Assembly: GCA_003427395.1 (NCBI GenBank)
Contig: BFEA01000753.1
Location: forward strand, 421,911-475,272
DNA: 53,362 nucleotides
Direction of reading: 5' to 3'
Source: Chara braunii
Taxonomy: Eukaryota; Streptophyta; Charophyceae; Charales; Characeae
Part shown: in pieces, positions 20,429 through 31,690 of the stretch
Position numbering within the stretch: the stretch's first letter is position 1
Layout of the letters: each line of letters opens with the position of its first letter
The notes under the pieces: generated by a model
What the model saw: the letters and a program-made list of their open reading frames with translations, nothing else
Database searches by the model: none
What the model was told of the DNA's origin: nothing
Program-made: the position numbers and the translations under genes

Positions 20429-20839
20429 CCTGATCCTACTACTACACTACAGCCCAGTTACACTGTAGTTTTTGGATCCCACCACTTTTCAACTTTGTTG
20501 CGGCCGCCAAAATATTTTGTCCTACTTTCGTTTGTATGCGTCGTGGCAGCACAGTGAAGGGGTAAGTGTAGTTGCTACAATTTGTGTAGACCGTGAGGGC
20601 ATCTCTGCAGTGAAAAAGAGGGAGCAATTTTTTTTTTTTTTTTTTTTTTCCCTCCGTTTTGCAGCATTTCGATTGGCTGCCCTCTGCAACAGCCCACAAA
20701 GAACCGCGGCGGGTTCAGGAAAAGCACCGAAGAAGTCGCCCTGGTGGGATCCAATTTTTCTTTTTCGTCCCGCCACGGCCGCTGACATCTTTGTAGTGCT
20801 TTTTGGAGACTACAGTCGTAGTGCAGTGGTGGGATCAGA
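20429..20839 (-). mobile_element. TIR element family C, copy 2, inverted relative to copy 1
   Basis: 411 bp that align in reverse with copy 1 (shared words GAAAAAGAGGGAGCAA, CATCTTTGTAGTGCTTTTT, GCAACAGCCCAC), directly abutting its target duplication. Right end GTGGGATCAGA at 20829-20839. Together the two copies form a palindrome of nearly 900 bp. Confidence 0.7.
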
Positions 20840-20921
20840 CCCTAACCCTAAGTCTGATCCCACAAATACACTACATCCCAGTTACAAGTCTGATCCCACA
20901 ACTACACTACAGCTTAGTTGG
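20840..20921 (+). repeat. CCCTAACCCTAA and two extra family C terminal fragments
   Basis: After copy 2 comes CCCTAACCCTAAG (20840-20852, two telomere-type units), then two short direct pieces, each starting TCTGATCCCACAA (20853 and 20889) and continuing ACTACA, about 35 bp apart. They are isolated termini without a body. Confidence 0.6.
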
Positions 20922-21579
20922 AAACTGACCAATTGATGTTGCTCGGTGGTTTCTCTTAATTGGTTTGTAGCCTTGTAGGTACAGAAGTTACCGAAGAATA
21001 TCTTTTCTTCATCTCCTCTTCACTTGCCATAGTCTGCTGGTTGTGCAAAGAGGTGGGTCCTTAGGATGGGGTCCCGAATTGCGTTCTTAAACCCTTCCCA
21101 AGGTTGCAAATGAACATTTAAACCACCAGTACTTGGCCCAGCTATGGGCTGCGGAAAAAAATAGACTAGAAACGTTTCTAGTCGGATGAATTTGGGAGCT
21201 GCTGTAGTAGCCTGTATGTCACCTAAAATCGTGGCGCGTTAACGGGCATGACTCTAGGAAGTACTTGTGGTTTAGTAACTTTTTTTTCATTGTTGAAAAA
21301 GGCTGCCTTACTTCTCAGGGGGAAGATGGTAGCATTTAGTTCTTCGTCGGTTTTAAGGGATACCCCTCCCCCCTGCTCACCAGCCAAACAAACTCTCTTA
21401 TGCTTGTTGTGAGGGTGAGAAGATATAATGTATATGAAGAAGATGACATGAGCATGACATAATACATATCATAAGGCTAATGATTTTATCCATCCATCGC
21501 CTCAGCAGGAGTCACCTCAATGTAGACTGTTGAGGACCCAATCCTCTACTCATAGGTTGCAGGTGTACCATGGCTGCAG

Positions 21580-21755
21580 TGTCCAAGTTCCAACTATTGA
21601 AGTTCCAAGTTCAAACTCTTCCAAGTTCTGAGTTCCAAGTTCTGAGTTACAAGCTCTGAGTTCCAAGTTCCAACTCTTCCAAGTTCTGGAACTCATGTCT
21701 GAGTTCCAAGCTGCAGTTTCAAGTCTAACTTGAAGTTCCAAGTTTGGATACACAG
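21580..21755 (+). repeat. Degenerate minisatellite of GAGTTCCAAGTTCT-type units
   Basis: At least ten irregular copies of an 11-14 bp word (CTGAGTTCCAAGTT and variants) in one direction. Confidence 0.6.
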
Positions 21756-21989
21756 TCAGGAGTGCAACCAACCCCACATGTTTCGATGTCTGTATTGCCT
21801 CACCTCAATAATCTTGAGGTGATTGTCTGCCCACTTCGATATAGGTTGTCCGCTAGGAAGCCAGATGTAATCCTTTCCACGGCGCAAACAGAATCTCTTA
21901 TGATAAACACTCTCTATAGTGCCTGGCAGTGCTACCACCAGTCCCACAAGCTCGGGGAGGGAGGACATTGGAGATAGGTTACCCATGGA

Positions 21990-21990
<1 letters not shown>

Positions 21991-22058
<68 letters not shown>
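21991..22058 (+). repeat. Uninterrupted run of 68 G
   Basis: All bases from 21991 to 22058 are G. Poly-Gly or poly-Pro ORFs over it are artefacts. Strong G-quadruplex potential; the exact length is doubtful after sequencing. Confidence 0.9.
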
Positions 22059-22059
<1 letters not shown>

Positions 22060-22448
22060 AGGGCCCTTAGGGGGGCTAGTTCTCCAAGTCCAATTTGTAT
22101 CTGGGCCATTCGGAAGGAAGTTGGCACCCTCCAGATAACTTGTGAACTAGCCCACAAGCTCCGATTGATTTTGCACGGGCCACAAGATGCTCGAACAGTT
22201 GTGTAGGACGCTGGCTCTTCAAGTTGCCTGCTGCGCGAAGTGTGTGAAATTTCAGCGAACTCTGACCCCATTTTCTAGACTGGAGTTCCGACAGCAGATT
22301 AGTCGCATTGACTCACAGATACAACACCTGTTGTGTTGAGGGAGAGTAGTTTGATCTCACAACATTGTTTCTCTGACGCCATAAATGCCTCAATACTTTA
22401 TTGTTACTCTGACGCCATAAATGCCTCAATACTTTAGCCCTGAAAGAC

Positions 22449-24720
22449 TCAAACACATAGAATTGCAATTTGAAGAGGACGAGTCGCATTGCGATCTGGA
22501 GAGAGAGAGTCGCACGCTGCCCAGCATAATTTTCTCTTGTGACCAAATATCACCCCAATGAGCAGGAATAGGAGAATTTGTCTTAAATAGCATCCACACA
22601 ACACGGTTGTTGGCACTAAGTGACCCGTTAATGTTGTTGGTCCTTCCATCGTGTGAAGAGCTGAGCACGCAGTACAGAAATGTGACCCTTTCTTCCAACG
22701 TCGATACAGGAAAGCTGCTGTAGGAAGTGCATTATGAAGAATAAGCTGAAGCGACCCAGCATGTTTGGCAACTACTAGCAAGTCAGCAGTCGTGTGGCTG
22801 GAGTGAGTACCAAGTTTTCTCCACTTCATGATAATTTGTCGGTCATTGACATCTTGTAGCAACATAGAGTATGCTATCTTAGCAGTATGACGTGTGAGGG
22901 AGAAAGTATTGTCAGGGTTACGATTGTCTAGCCAATACCAGTCTCTTGGGTCAATCATGAGATCCTTCGCTGGATTGAAAAGTCTATAGGGTCGTTATCT
23001 TGTTCCTGATCCCTTTTGTTGTTTAAGGACACTGTACTCATGTGTGTAATACGAAAGCAAATAGAGGTGTGAGGGAGTCTCCTAAGAGGAGAGCCGAGTC
23101 CTTTGTACCCATCTGTAGCTACCCAGCTAGTCATCTCCCATTTTGTGGCAGTGAGCGGTGTTTCAAGTCGCTACAGGCAGTGCTGCTATAATGTCTTGCA
23201 GTTTTGAAGTCCACGTAAAATTGGCTGTATTTAATATTCATCATTTTTCCACTTAGAATTTGTGTCATCCCCCCCCCCCCCCCCCCCCACCGAAAAAAAA
23301 AAAAAGAGCCGAAGTGGCAACACCATGGGATAACCAACTGTGTCCAAATGTTAGAGGGAAGGCCACCAGCTAGTACGCAAGGATTACGAAATATAGGTTG
23401 CGACAACAGTCTATCATATTTAAGCACTGGAGCTTTATTGAGCGGACGAACCACTCGCCAAGCAACCAACATGTTCTTTCAGATAGGGGAAATCGCCATT
23501 TCTCTGCAATAAAAATTGGTAAACAGTGTTAAATAAACAATACGAGGAATGGACAAAAGCCCAAAGTCGTGTGGAAGCAAGAAATATGCAAGTACTTTCC
23601 AAGTAGCATAATCATCTGCAAACAAAAACCGAAGCGGTCAATTAGCAAGGAGAGCTTTGATTTGCCAGTGTAAGTCTGGGCCATTAGCATACAATCTGCC
23701 AATCTGGTGGTAGCGCCCGTAAATAGTGCTTTCACACAAGTTATACTTACCGGTCCAAAGTTAAGACGTTGAAGTAGCAGGAGCAAAATTGTTTGGATTT
23801 TGGTCTATGATGGAAGTTAACACGGTTGTAGCCTTTTTCATGTCTGAAGTAGCTCCAATTTTGAGCCAAAGCCGGATAGTGGCCCCAGGCCCCGGCATCT
23901 CAATTCTAAATTTCCATCTTTAGGCCAATTAGATTTTTCTAGTAGTTCCTTGTCTCATTTTCATGAAATTTTCTGATGAAGTTTTCTGAATATACTTGTC
24001 ATGGGACGCTGGGCCCGGTTCCCAGTTTGTGCCAATTTGTGAAGTTTTGGTTGTATCTATGGGACACTGGACCCGGTTTCCAGCAGGTGCTGCTCCCCAC
24101 CAATAGATGGAGCTTTTTTGTGTGGAAAAAAAAAAAAAGGCTTTTTCGAAGTCAAGGAGAAGTATCACCCACTGACTCTTTTTAGTGCGATTGATGTACA
24201 CCATTCCTTGGCAGACCGCAATTACGGTGACACTGTCTAAAATTTGGTGCCCCTGTAGAAAACCAGTCTGATCTGCTTGAATAAAATCAGACAAGACGCT
24301 TTGAATACAGTTTGCCAACATTTTAGATACAGCTTTGTACGTAGATATAGTTAATGTAATTGGCCTCTTATTCTGTATCTGTGTTTTTGCACTTTTCTTA
24401 TGAACAAGAGACTCAGTGAGAATTCCCTGTGCATGTGTGCGAGGCATATAGTTTGTCCTTGTGATAAGGCAGCCATGAGTTCGATAATTTCAGGAACAAG
24501 AGATGAAGAGCATTGATATAAGTTCAGTAGGTATGCCATCTATACCTGACAGTGCTGACACTTTTCCTAAAGGCAATAATTGCCGAATAGCTGTTCGTAC
24601 TTCAAATTTTGAGGGGTCTATAGATTAGGTCATGATTTTTTTTCCAGGGACAATATCAGAAGAAAAAATAAATAATTTTGCCCATCGCATAATCGCCGCG
24701 CCGATTTGGAATATTTCCAT
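22449..24720 (-). mobile_element. LINE remnant 1: reverse transcriptase and zinc-binding C-terminus, degenerate
   Basis: Minus-strand fragments in several frames follow the order of a LINE ORF2. At 24600-24540 the stretch reads GKVSALSGIDGIPTELIS; at 24400-24250 come RPITLTISTYKAVSKMLANC and QADQTGFLQGHQILDSVTVI; near 24170 LLLDFEKA; at 23837 GYNRVNF; and near 23770 LQRLNFGPVSITCVKALFTG. The region 23131-23472 holds the connection domain, and 22449-22958 a zf-RVT-like block (LPTAAFLYRR with C..C residues). Frameshifts, stops, a C/G homopolymer at 23269-23288 and a 301 bp insertion (23840-24140) break it. It is a dead copy, different from the hairpin-tailed family below. Confidence 0.85.
23840..24140 (+). 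mobile_element. Hairpin-tailed short retroposon inserted in LINE remnant 1
   Basis: The 301 bp insert splits LINE 1 reverse transcriptase between DFEK and GYNRVNF. It is flanked by the 7 bp direct repeat CTTTTTC (23833-23839 and 24141-24147) and ends in A13 at 24126-24138 plus GG. It carries two copies of the hairpin tail, CTGGG/CCCAG at 24009-24025 and CTGGA/TCCAG at 24067-24083, followed by the conserved GTGCTGCTCCCCACC box. Removing the insert restores a continuous reading frame at the site, so this is a real transposition. It may be a SINE or a 5'-truncated LINE 3' end. Confidence 0.8.
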
Positions 24721-25023
24721 TTTTTACTGACTTTGGGATCAAGGCCAGGCCTCAATTATGTCTTTAGGGGCCTCCACACACTAGTCACGAAACATGAAAA
24801 ATGGCAAATGCATCTTCACGCAGATGGCGGAAAGATGCATCTGGTGTTTTAAATAGCAGAAAATATACCTTGCCACCACCTTTGTGCATTTGCACTCCCC
24901 ATTTCTCGTTTCATTTTTACTTCTCCATCCTCTTCTTTATTTTCCTTTCGACGACCTTGAGATGTCATCGTTGAACTGAACGGCTGTTGTTCATTCACAA
25001 TATGATGATCATATTCTAATCAT

Positions 25024-25160
25024 CAGGTTGCGTCTGGATTCGACCTCAGGTCTGTATTTCAATAGGATAGATAATAGAACTCTGAAAACTGCAGTTCCCA
25101 GCACGTGTTGCTCCCCGCAAATAGATTGGAGCATTTGTAAAAAAAAAAAAAAAAAAAACT
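25024..25160. mobile_element. SINE family 3 fragment joined to a hairpin-family tail
   Basis: GTTGCGTCTGGATTCGACCT (25026) belongs to SINE family 3. At 25089 CTGCAGTTCCCAGCACGTGT, then TTGCTCCCCGCAAATAGA and A20 (25139-25158) are the LINE-family tail with a decayed 5' hairpin arm. Confidence 0.5.
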
Positions 25161-25516
25161 TAGAAAAATGACCCAAAAACATTATGCGTAGAAGAAAAGT
25201 CAAACAAAAAAATGCTTCGAATCGTGGAAAAGTGTGTATTTTTCTGTTCTCGGCTGCGACCAGTGACCTTGCATCCTCTTTTACCTCTGTACGCCAATCA
25301 TTGTGGAACGAACTCATAACACTGGGATCCACCCCACTCTAGGTGCGTCCTGCGAGAACTGTAGCAGCCAGCCCAGCTATAGGGTGGCGGCTAGATACTG
25401 CTGTGGATATCAAATGCACGCTTCAAAATAGTAATATTGAAATCGAGGCGACCAGAGCGGCTATCAAAAGGCTTAAGCATGATTAATTAAGATAATAAGA
25501 ATACTAAAATATATGC

Positions 25517-25690
25517 TACCAGAGTGGCTCACGATGACTTGCCCGTCCGGACCATAGACTCTTTTTCCTTTTTCCAATGTGACCCTGAGGCAAAGGATCT
25601 TCTTTTTGGCAAACACCTTGCCCACCCCTTGCTTGCCGGGCTGCCTGAGGATAAAGGCAAGACCCCGGCAGCCCCGACCGCAGCCAGATT
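25517..25690 (+). mobile_element. TIR element family B, diverged copy 4
   Basis: Begins GCTACCAGAGTGGCTC, contains AATGTGACCCTGAGGCAAAG, and ends in a GC-rich CCCCGGCAGCCCCGACC-like arm. Core shortened compared with copies 1 and 2. Confidence 0.5.
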
Positions 25691-26469
25691 AATACAATGA
25701 CACTTACGAAAGCCGTCAAAAATCATGTGGACTATATAATTCTGTTGAAGTTATCAGTTGAATATCCGCTCCCTCGTCCATTAAACCACATTAGGGATTT
25801 AAAAAAAAATTATAATAATAAAAAAATAAAAAATAAAAAAAACATCGTCCACAAGACTGAATGAAAGAACTTGAATGTACACTGTACACCCTACTACGCA
25901 GCACCAACCGAAAAAACAGATGCAAAATGCGGCCGCAGGCTTCTCACTTGAATGAAATTTTGGGTCATCGTAGCTGTATTAGGTGCAATGTTAGGTGCAA
26001 TTTTCAGGATCGATACATCGAAAATGACCAAGCACAACCTACTTGGTGGAAGATAGTAGTCAGCGAGAGACCGAGTGAAAGAATGAGTTGATGGACTCTG
26101 TGTTGACAAATACACGGAGCTGAAGGAGTTTCATGCACCCTGTGTACCAAAAGCTTGAGGGGGGGGGGAGAGGGGGGGGGGGGGGGGGGTGTAAATCATG
26201 CCATCTGTAGTGTGATAACACATGAGACAAATTTTGTAGGGCATTCTCACTCTCAGACTTTTTCAACTGAACTCTTGACGTGATTGTTGTCAAATACATC
26301 CTTGCTGGACCATAATTGCAGTCGCTTACATGTAGGAAAGCGGTAGCGTGAGTATGCCCTGACAATGATCATCAAGTTGAACTCCTCTTTAACAAAACCC
26401 GCCGACACATGCCGCAATTTTGCCGTGGTAGGAGGAAGATAAGATCCACACATGCATTTATGGTATAGT
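25691..26469. other. No supported gene
   Basis: AT-rich start, G homopolymer 26160-26190. A minus frame near 26250-26450 (HVSAGFVKEEFNLMIIVRAY) looks protein-like but matches nothing I recognise and is continuous with LINE 3'-flanking poly(A). Confidence 0.4.
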
Positions 26470-26470
26470 T

Positions 26471-26521
<51 letters not shown>

Positions 26522-27715
26522 AAAACATCCCCATTTGTGTTAGTGGTGCTGATAATTCCTCCTTCCCCCTTAGCCATATTGAACCTCCGGGCACTCCTAG
26601 CATTCTCTCTCGCAAGACTCCATCTATTGGTGGGGAGCAGTACCTGCTGTCAGAGATAGAGATGTTCTCCTCCAGACCTTCTATCATGGTGTCGATCTGC
26701 CTATTGAAGATCCCTAAACAGCTAAGCTCCGTACCACTGTAGGTGTGCAATGGAGAGTCCATGGGTTGGAAAGGGGTCAGGAAAATCAGAAGGAGGGCGC
26801 GGAGGAACCGCCTCATCAACCTTGGTCCAATCACTAAAACAGATACCATAATCCCTTATGAACATGTCTTCACCCCTATCCGAAGATTGTCCTCCCTCCC
26901 AACAAATGTGGGCTATCTTGCCCTCCATCCCCAACCATTCCCTGGAGAACTGTCGAATAACTTACATTATGTCTTTTTTCGTTTGAAACAGATCCAGTTT
27001 TGCTTTCACACTTTGTCATTTTGCCTGAGTTCTTCCTGAACATATTGCTTAACCATTTCGATGATCTCTTCGCCCTCTATCCTGACGCCTTCAATCGCGT
27101 GTATGCACCTTTTTCGCCAAAGGGCCCAAATGATAACTCTCCTCCCTGTTGTAGACATGTTATTTTCGAAAGGACAGTCTGTGGCGGAAGACCAGGGCCA
27201 TGTGGATATAGTGCCAAGCTGTCGCCAGATCCTGTCTCACCATCGCCATGTTTAAACCACCCCCGGGCATTGCAAAAAGATATGCTCTATGATTTCCGCG
27301 ATCTTTCGCTGGGGGAAGGAGGTCAAACAGGAATGACACCATGGTAGCGCTAAGCCGTTTTGTTCCAGGTATGTCTGATCTATTAGCCAGTTATTGGTTG
27401 GAAGGCAGCGTTGTTGTATCTGCCACTGCAGCAAAGCCAGTTTTGCCGATTTAGATCTTGTGGCCTTGAACCACCGGATGGGTTGAACTGCGTCCCTTCC
27501 AACGTTCAGATGGGTTATCCATCGCTCTTTCACAATTTCTTTCACATTTTCTCTTGGTCTCAGGAGGCGATAGGCAGATTTCACTGACAAGGTGAAAAAA
27601 ATCATGTTTTCCCCTGTTTTTCTTGGTGGCGCCCCTGTTTCCCTCCGGATCGAAGGGGAGGTTGGCAAGTGGGGTTCCAAGGAAGAAAGTGAACCAGTCC
27701 TCCTGCGAATGGAGT
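26470..27715 (-). mobile_element. LINE remnant 2, 5'-truncated 3' end (hairpin-tailed family)
   Basis: On the minus strand from about 27700 leftwards come LPFDPEG, then KSAYRLLRPRENVKEIVKER, WQIQQRCLPTNNWLIDQTYL, LPWCHSC and EHIFLQCP, which is a reverse-transcriptase-associated zinc-binding C-terminus. The end of ORF2 (ICFSDWTKVDEAVPPRPPSD to LQWYGA) lies near 26730-26900. The 3' UTR contains the CAGCAGGTACTGCTCCCC box at 26633-26650, followed on the minus strand by a terminal A run (T run 26475-26520 on plus). It is head-to-head with LINE remnant 3 at about 27715. Confidence 0.8.
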
Positions 27716-29470
27716 ACCTGGACCATTGGGATCCAGCAAGCAAAAATTGGAAATCATCGGCTCAATTAAAAAAAGAGATTAGATATGCTAAAAATCTAAA
27801 TGACAATTTGGAGTTGCTACTTACATCTATCCCTCTGGCTTGGATAGTCAGTCTTAAAAAGGGATCGGTTTTCTTGGAGGCTGACTGGGTTTGTGCTATT
27901 CAGCCAGATGGGGTCCAGGTAATAGGTCAAATAATTCATGTGCATACAGAAGGAGCTCTTGTTAATATATGTCAGTTCCATAAGGATTACACAATAGTAC
28001 AAGGTCAACAAGATGGGGTTTCCTTTTTTCCTTATAAAATGATGTACAAAATCAGGGTATTGTATTGGTCGTTGTTTAACGGCTGGAGAGTTTACAATCC
28101 ACAACACCCTATCCCCGAACTCCCTTTTGACCCAGAAGAGTGGATATGGAGAAACAATATGAGATGTAAACCGCAAAAGCTGCAATCTTTAACAGTCGTA
28201 TCGTCTTCTTCACCCTAGAGTGGATGTTGTTGCTATATTGCAAGAAAGATGGAGCCGACATCTCAACATAAACATGGAATCACTCCGGCATGTTAAGTGG
28301 AATAGTACAGTTAAGGAAAGGCCGGAAAAATTTGCATCATTACAATGGCAGATCTCGCATAGGTGCCTCCCAACTAATGATTGGTTAATTGATCACTCTT
28401 CATTAGAACAATGAGGATTGGCTGTTCCTTGGTGTCAAGCATGTATCTCTATCTTTCCAAGTAGGAAAATTAGAGAGACTATCAAGCACATTTTTCTACA
28501 GTGTCCAGGATCGCAACTGATGTGGAGACGTTGGGACTATACCTGGAAAAATTTAACAGGTTTGGACTGGCCATGGGAATGGCGTGCTTTACTCCTGGGA
28601 CACTGGATACCAGTAATGTTTACTTCGACCACCTTCCAACAAAACTTGTTCAATATGGGAAGAAAGACAATCATATGGGGGTTATAGTATAAAAGGTGTG
28701 TTTTAACATGGGAGGAGGTAAAAATTGAAGGGAATGAAGTAGCTCAATTAATTACACAGTTTATTCAAACTGAAATCAGGGCACATTGGAACAGAACCAA
28801 GTCTGAACTGAAAATGCTTACACAAAAAAAGAATATAAAACAAAAAATTACAGAATTCCAAATAAGTTGGCTGGGGGATACTTCAAGGGAGAAATTGGGG
28901 AATGTATCTTGGCCAGGTGGAGAAGGGGAGGAAGTCCCACTAAAAAGGGACTATCAGATCACTTTCCGGAACTGGTTTGACATCAGCCCTGGAGCTTCAT
29001 TGAAATCTCCAGATCTGTTCCCGAATCCCTTCCCGCCATCTGAGTTAGCTCTTGTTGATCTAAAATGGTTTGGGATTAGAGAATCTTAGAGTTGATGCAG
29101 CTAGTTGCTATTGGATTATCTGGCAGACTTTTGACTGGTTGGACCACTGCTGTTTTTCCAGTTTTTTCCTGATTCATTCTGAATTTGAGAAGCAATGCAA
29201 AAAAGAGGAGATAGGGAGGGGGAGGAATTAGCATGTAGGAGCAAGATTTGGCGCCGTTCTCATGGTGAAGAGATTCCTCTACTCTGCTCAGTCAATCCCC
29301 TGATCACCAGGGAAATCAATGCTGGCAGATATCTCCCTTGACTCCTTGGATTGTTTCAAAACATGGCTCAAAACTCATTTGTATAAGGGACGCTGGACCC
29401 GTTTTCCAGCAGGTGATGCTCCCCACAAATAGATGGAATTTTTATTTCTAAAAAAAAAAAAAAAAAAAAA
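27715..29470 (+). mobile_element. LINE remnant 3, 5'-truncated 3' end (hairpin-tailed family)
   Basis: Plus-strand ORF2 C-terminus: SIPLAWIVSLKKGSVFLEAD, KIRVLYWSLFNGWRVYNPQH, IPELPFDPEEW, then after a frame change WQISHRCLPTNDWLIDHSSL, VPWCQAC and KHIFLQCPGSQLMWRRW. The frame ends with FRNWFDISPGASLKS and LVDLKWFGIRES, stop at about 29089. The 3' UTR carries the hairpin CTGGA/TCCAG (29393-29407) and ends in A20 at 29451-29470. In-frame stops at 28412 and 28689 show it is dead. Same family as remnants 2, 4 and 5. Confidence 0.85.
29387..29470 (+). other. 3' hairpin tail of LINE remnant 3
   Basis: GGGACGCTGGACCCGTTTTC, then CAGCAGGTGATGCTCCCCAC, AAATAGATGG and A20. The stem CTGGA/TCCAG is intact, with loop CCCGTTT. 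Confidence 0.75.
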
Positions 29471-29595
29471 GGGTGGTACCTCTTTAGTCTATTGTCATAT
29501 TCCCGATGAAAAAGATTCACCAATGCTTTCTGGGTGTGTACCACGACCATAGTCCCCACGCTTTCTAGATCACCCGAGATTTGATAGCCACTCAG

Positions 29596-29597
<2 letters not shown>

Positions 29598-29647
<50 letters not shown>

Positions 29648-29763
29648 CTTACCCAAGTAGATGCTAGTGGTGCTGATAAGAGCAGACACCACTCGCATGC
29701 TCGAGGAGGCTCCATCTATTGGAGGGGAGCAGCACCTGCTGGAAATCGGGTCCAGCGTCCCTC
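29598..29763 (-). mobile_element. Stand-alone hairpin-tailed 3' end
   Basis: Reversed from 29763: GGGACGCTGGACCCGATTTC, CAGCAGGTGCTGCTCCCC, then about 60 bp including TATCAGCACCACTAGCATC and an A run of about 50 (T run 29598-29647 on plus). No LINE coding sequence is attached, so it is a severely 5'-truncated copy or a SINE. Confidence 0.7.
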
Positions 29764-30518
29764 AACAATTATAACCAGGTGTTCCGTAAACCACCCGAAT
29801 TCATATCAATGTGCCACGTGTCCATCCCACAAAATGCATACGTAATCAACCGAAATGGCACGCTGGCACACTCAATCATATGATGAGCAGCATTGATTGC
29901 CCTCAACCGAGGGGATTAACTGCTCATCGTACTTAAAACGAGATTCCTACTCTGAAACCCTCATCGTCCACTTAACAAAACGTTCGCAGCACCATGAAAG
30001 GGAGAGGTAGTCGGAATAGGAAGTTAAATCAGCTATTATGGCTAATTACGAGGTCGTCACGAAGTTACTCTCACAGGTCATTCGGAAATCGCCATATCCC
30101 CCCACAATCCTCATAATCAGAGGTTAAGCCAAAAGCTCTTACTGCGTCACAAGAAGGAGAGGCTTCTGCTCCTATCTGGGCCTGCCCACGGCCACAACTT
30201 TAAGGTTCATAATAATTGGGGCAAGGTACTCGAAGAGGGTACAAGGTTTAGTACGTATAAATGGTTTCAGAATCAGGGGGGTTGGAATAAGGGGGGTTGC
30301 AGACACCGAGGATGAGAATCCAGCCACTAGCAGCACGACGAGTGCACAAGTTATAACATGGCGGGCACCATCCTGGTGGGGCTGGGCTAGTTGAAAGTAG
30401 GAGCTCTGCAAATTGGAAGGGTAACATATGCAGCCTCGAGGGAAAGAGAGAAGCTCTGGCGTATGAACTCTACTGGCCATATGCCCAACAAACACTGTAA
30501 CACAATGTTGTATCCAGT
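29764..30518. other. No gene seen
   Basis: Unique DNA between two hairpin-tailed inserts. A 129-codon minus frame (30561-30172) has no recognisable features. Confidence 0.45.
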
Positions 30519-30625
30519 GGGACGCTGGACCCGATTTCCAGCAGGTGCTGCTCCCCACCAATAGATGGAGCCTCCCCGATGGTGCTAAATGTGTCTGCTC
30601 GTATCAGCACACCTACAAAACAATT
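30519..30625 (+). mobile_element. Stand-alone hairpin-tailed 3' end
   Basis: GGGACGCTGGACCCGATTTC at 30519, CAGCAGGTGCTGCTCCCCAC, CAATAGATGGAGCCTCC, then GTATCAGCACACCTACAAAA. Same tail as the minus copy at 29763; the poly(A) is short. Confidence 0.65.
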
Positions 30626-30829
30626 AGAGTGTTGTCCTCCTTATCCCACCCCTTCACGCCACCATCCCGCACCCCACATCCCCGCGTCGCCTTCCTGTTC
30701 ACCAAACATTCCCATCACCCACCCCTCTCGCCCGTGGCCCCAATCATTCCCCACAGCAGACAAGAGGGGAAGCGGGATGGCAAGGGGAGAGAGGGGGGAT
30801 AAAAACCAGCGAATCACACTCACTTCTCC

Positions 30830-31690
30830 TCAAATATCTGCGCCAGTTTTGTTGTTGTTGTTGTTGTTGCAGGTTTTGTCATCGCATACCGTATCGTTGT
30901 TGTCGTCATCGATCCTGGCCGGTTCTCCAACGGTGATGCTGCTGTCCTGAAGGCCGTCAGCGGTATCGTCGTCATCGTCATCATGAAGTCGGTCCTCGAA
31001 CTCGCCACAAAGCCCCTGCCCCTCCTCAAGGGCCTTATAGCCGCGCCGCATCAGCGCATCCGATCGTGGAAGATTCACGAATTCCACATAAGGGGGCAAC
31101 CCCTCTTCCAACCCCCATGCATCATGACCCTGCTCAATCGGCTTCCGTTGCTGAACACAACCTGGAATACTCGATGATGTCGCTGCTATGGATAGTGGTG
31201 TTATTATTATGGTTGTTGTAATTGGCAATATGGCCGTAACGGCCTCTGTTGGTGCGGTCGGTGTCGGTGTTGTTGATATTGATGTTATTAATGATGTTGT
31301 TGATGATGTTGCTGCTGTTGATGCTGTCCATGTCATGGTGTCTGGCGGACCACTCGCATATCTCCTCGCTAGAAGGCCAGCAAACATATCTTTGACCTGC
31401 TGCAGCATCCCAGCACGGTCATGGAGAGCAGTAATGGCCCCCGCTCTGTCGATCGCATCCTGCTGTCGAAGGGAGATCTGCTCATAAAGTTACTCCTCCC
31501 ACCCATCGTAGATCTCCACTCCCTCCAACAGAATGTCACATGGCAGATCGCCATGCTCTTGACACAGCGCAACATACATCTCCTCCAGCTGCTGTTTGTA
31601 GATGATCACAATCGACAACGCGGACACTTCCTCCTCAATGTGCAGGTCAAGAGGGGTTCCCCGGAGCCCCCCTTGAGGCAAAGTCTCCAT
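30830..31690 (-). pseudogene. Unidentified ORF interrupted by one in-frame TAA
   Basis: On the minus strand an ORF starts at ATG 31690 and encodes a helical, acidic segment (IYKQQLEEMYVALCQEHGDL, then EGVEIYDGWEE). It meets a single TAA at 31490-31492 and continues in the same frame as LYEQISLRQQDAIDRAGAIT and on to LQQVKDMFAGLLARRYASG, followed by Thr/Ser- and Asp/Asn-rich simple sequence encoded by GTT/GAT trinucleotide runs. The match of the helical pattern on both sides of the stop suggests one former protein of about 285 residues. A palindromic G-box core, GCCACGTGGC, lies about 130 bp upstream at 31819-31828. It might be a broken host gene or a retroelement ORF1; I recognise no domain. 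Confidence 0.35.

Larger units (their letters stand above)
20922..22448. other. No gene seen apart from minisatellite and poly-G
   Basis: Nothing recognisable between 20922 and 21579. 22059-22448 contains GACGCCATAAATGCCTCAAT repeated at 22374 and 22409. Confidence 0.45.

Noticed and set aside
20840-20852. Interstitial telomere
   Set aside because: Only two CCCTAA units.
27592-28218. A separate host gene of 208 codons
   Set aside because: Its body matches the C-terminal region of the other LINE remnants in the window.
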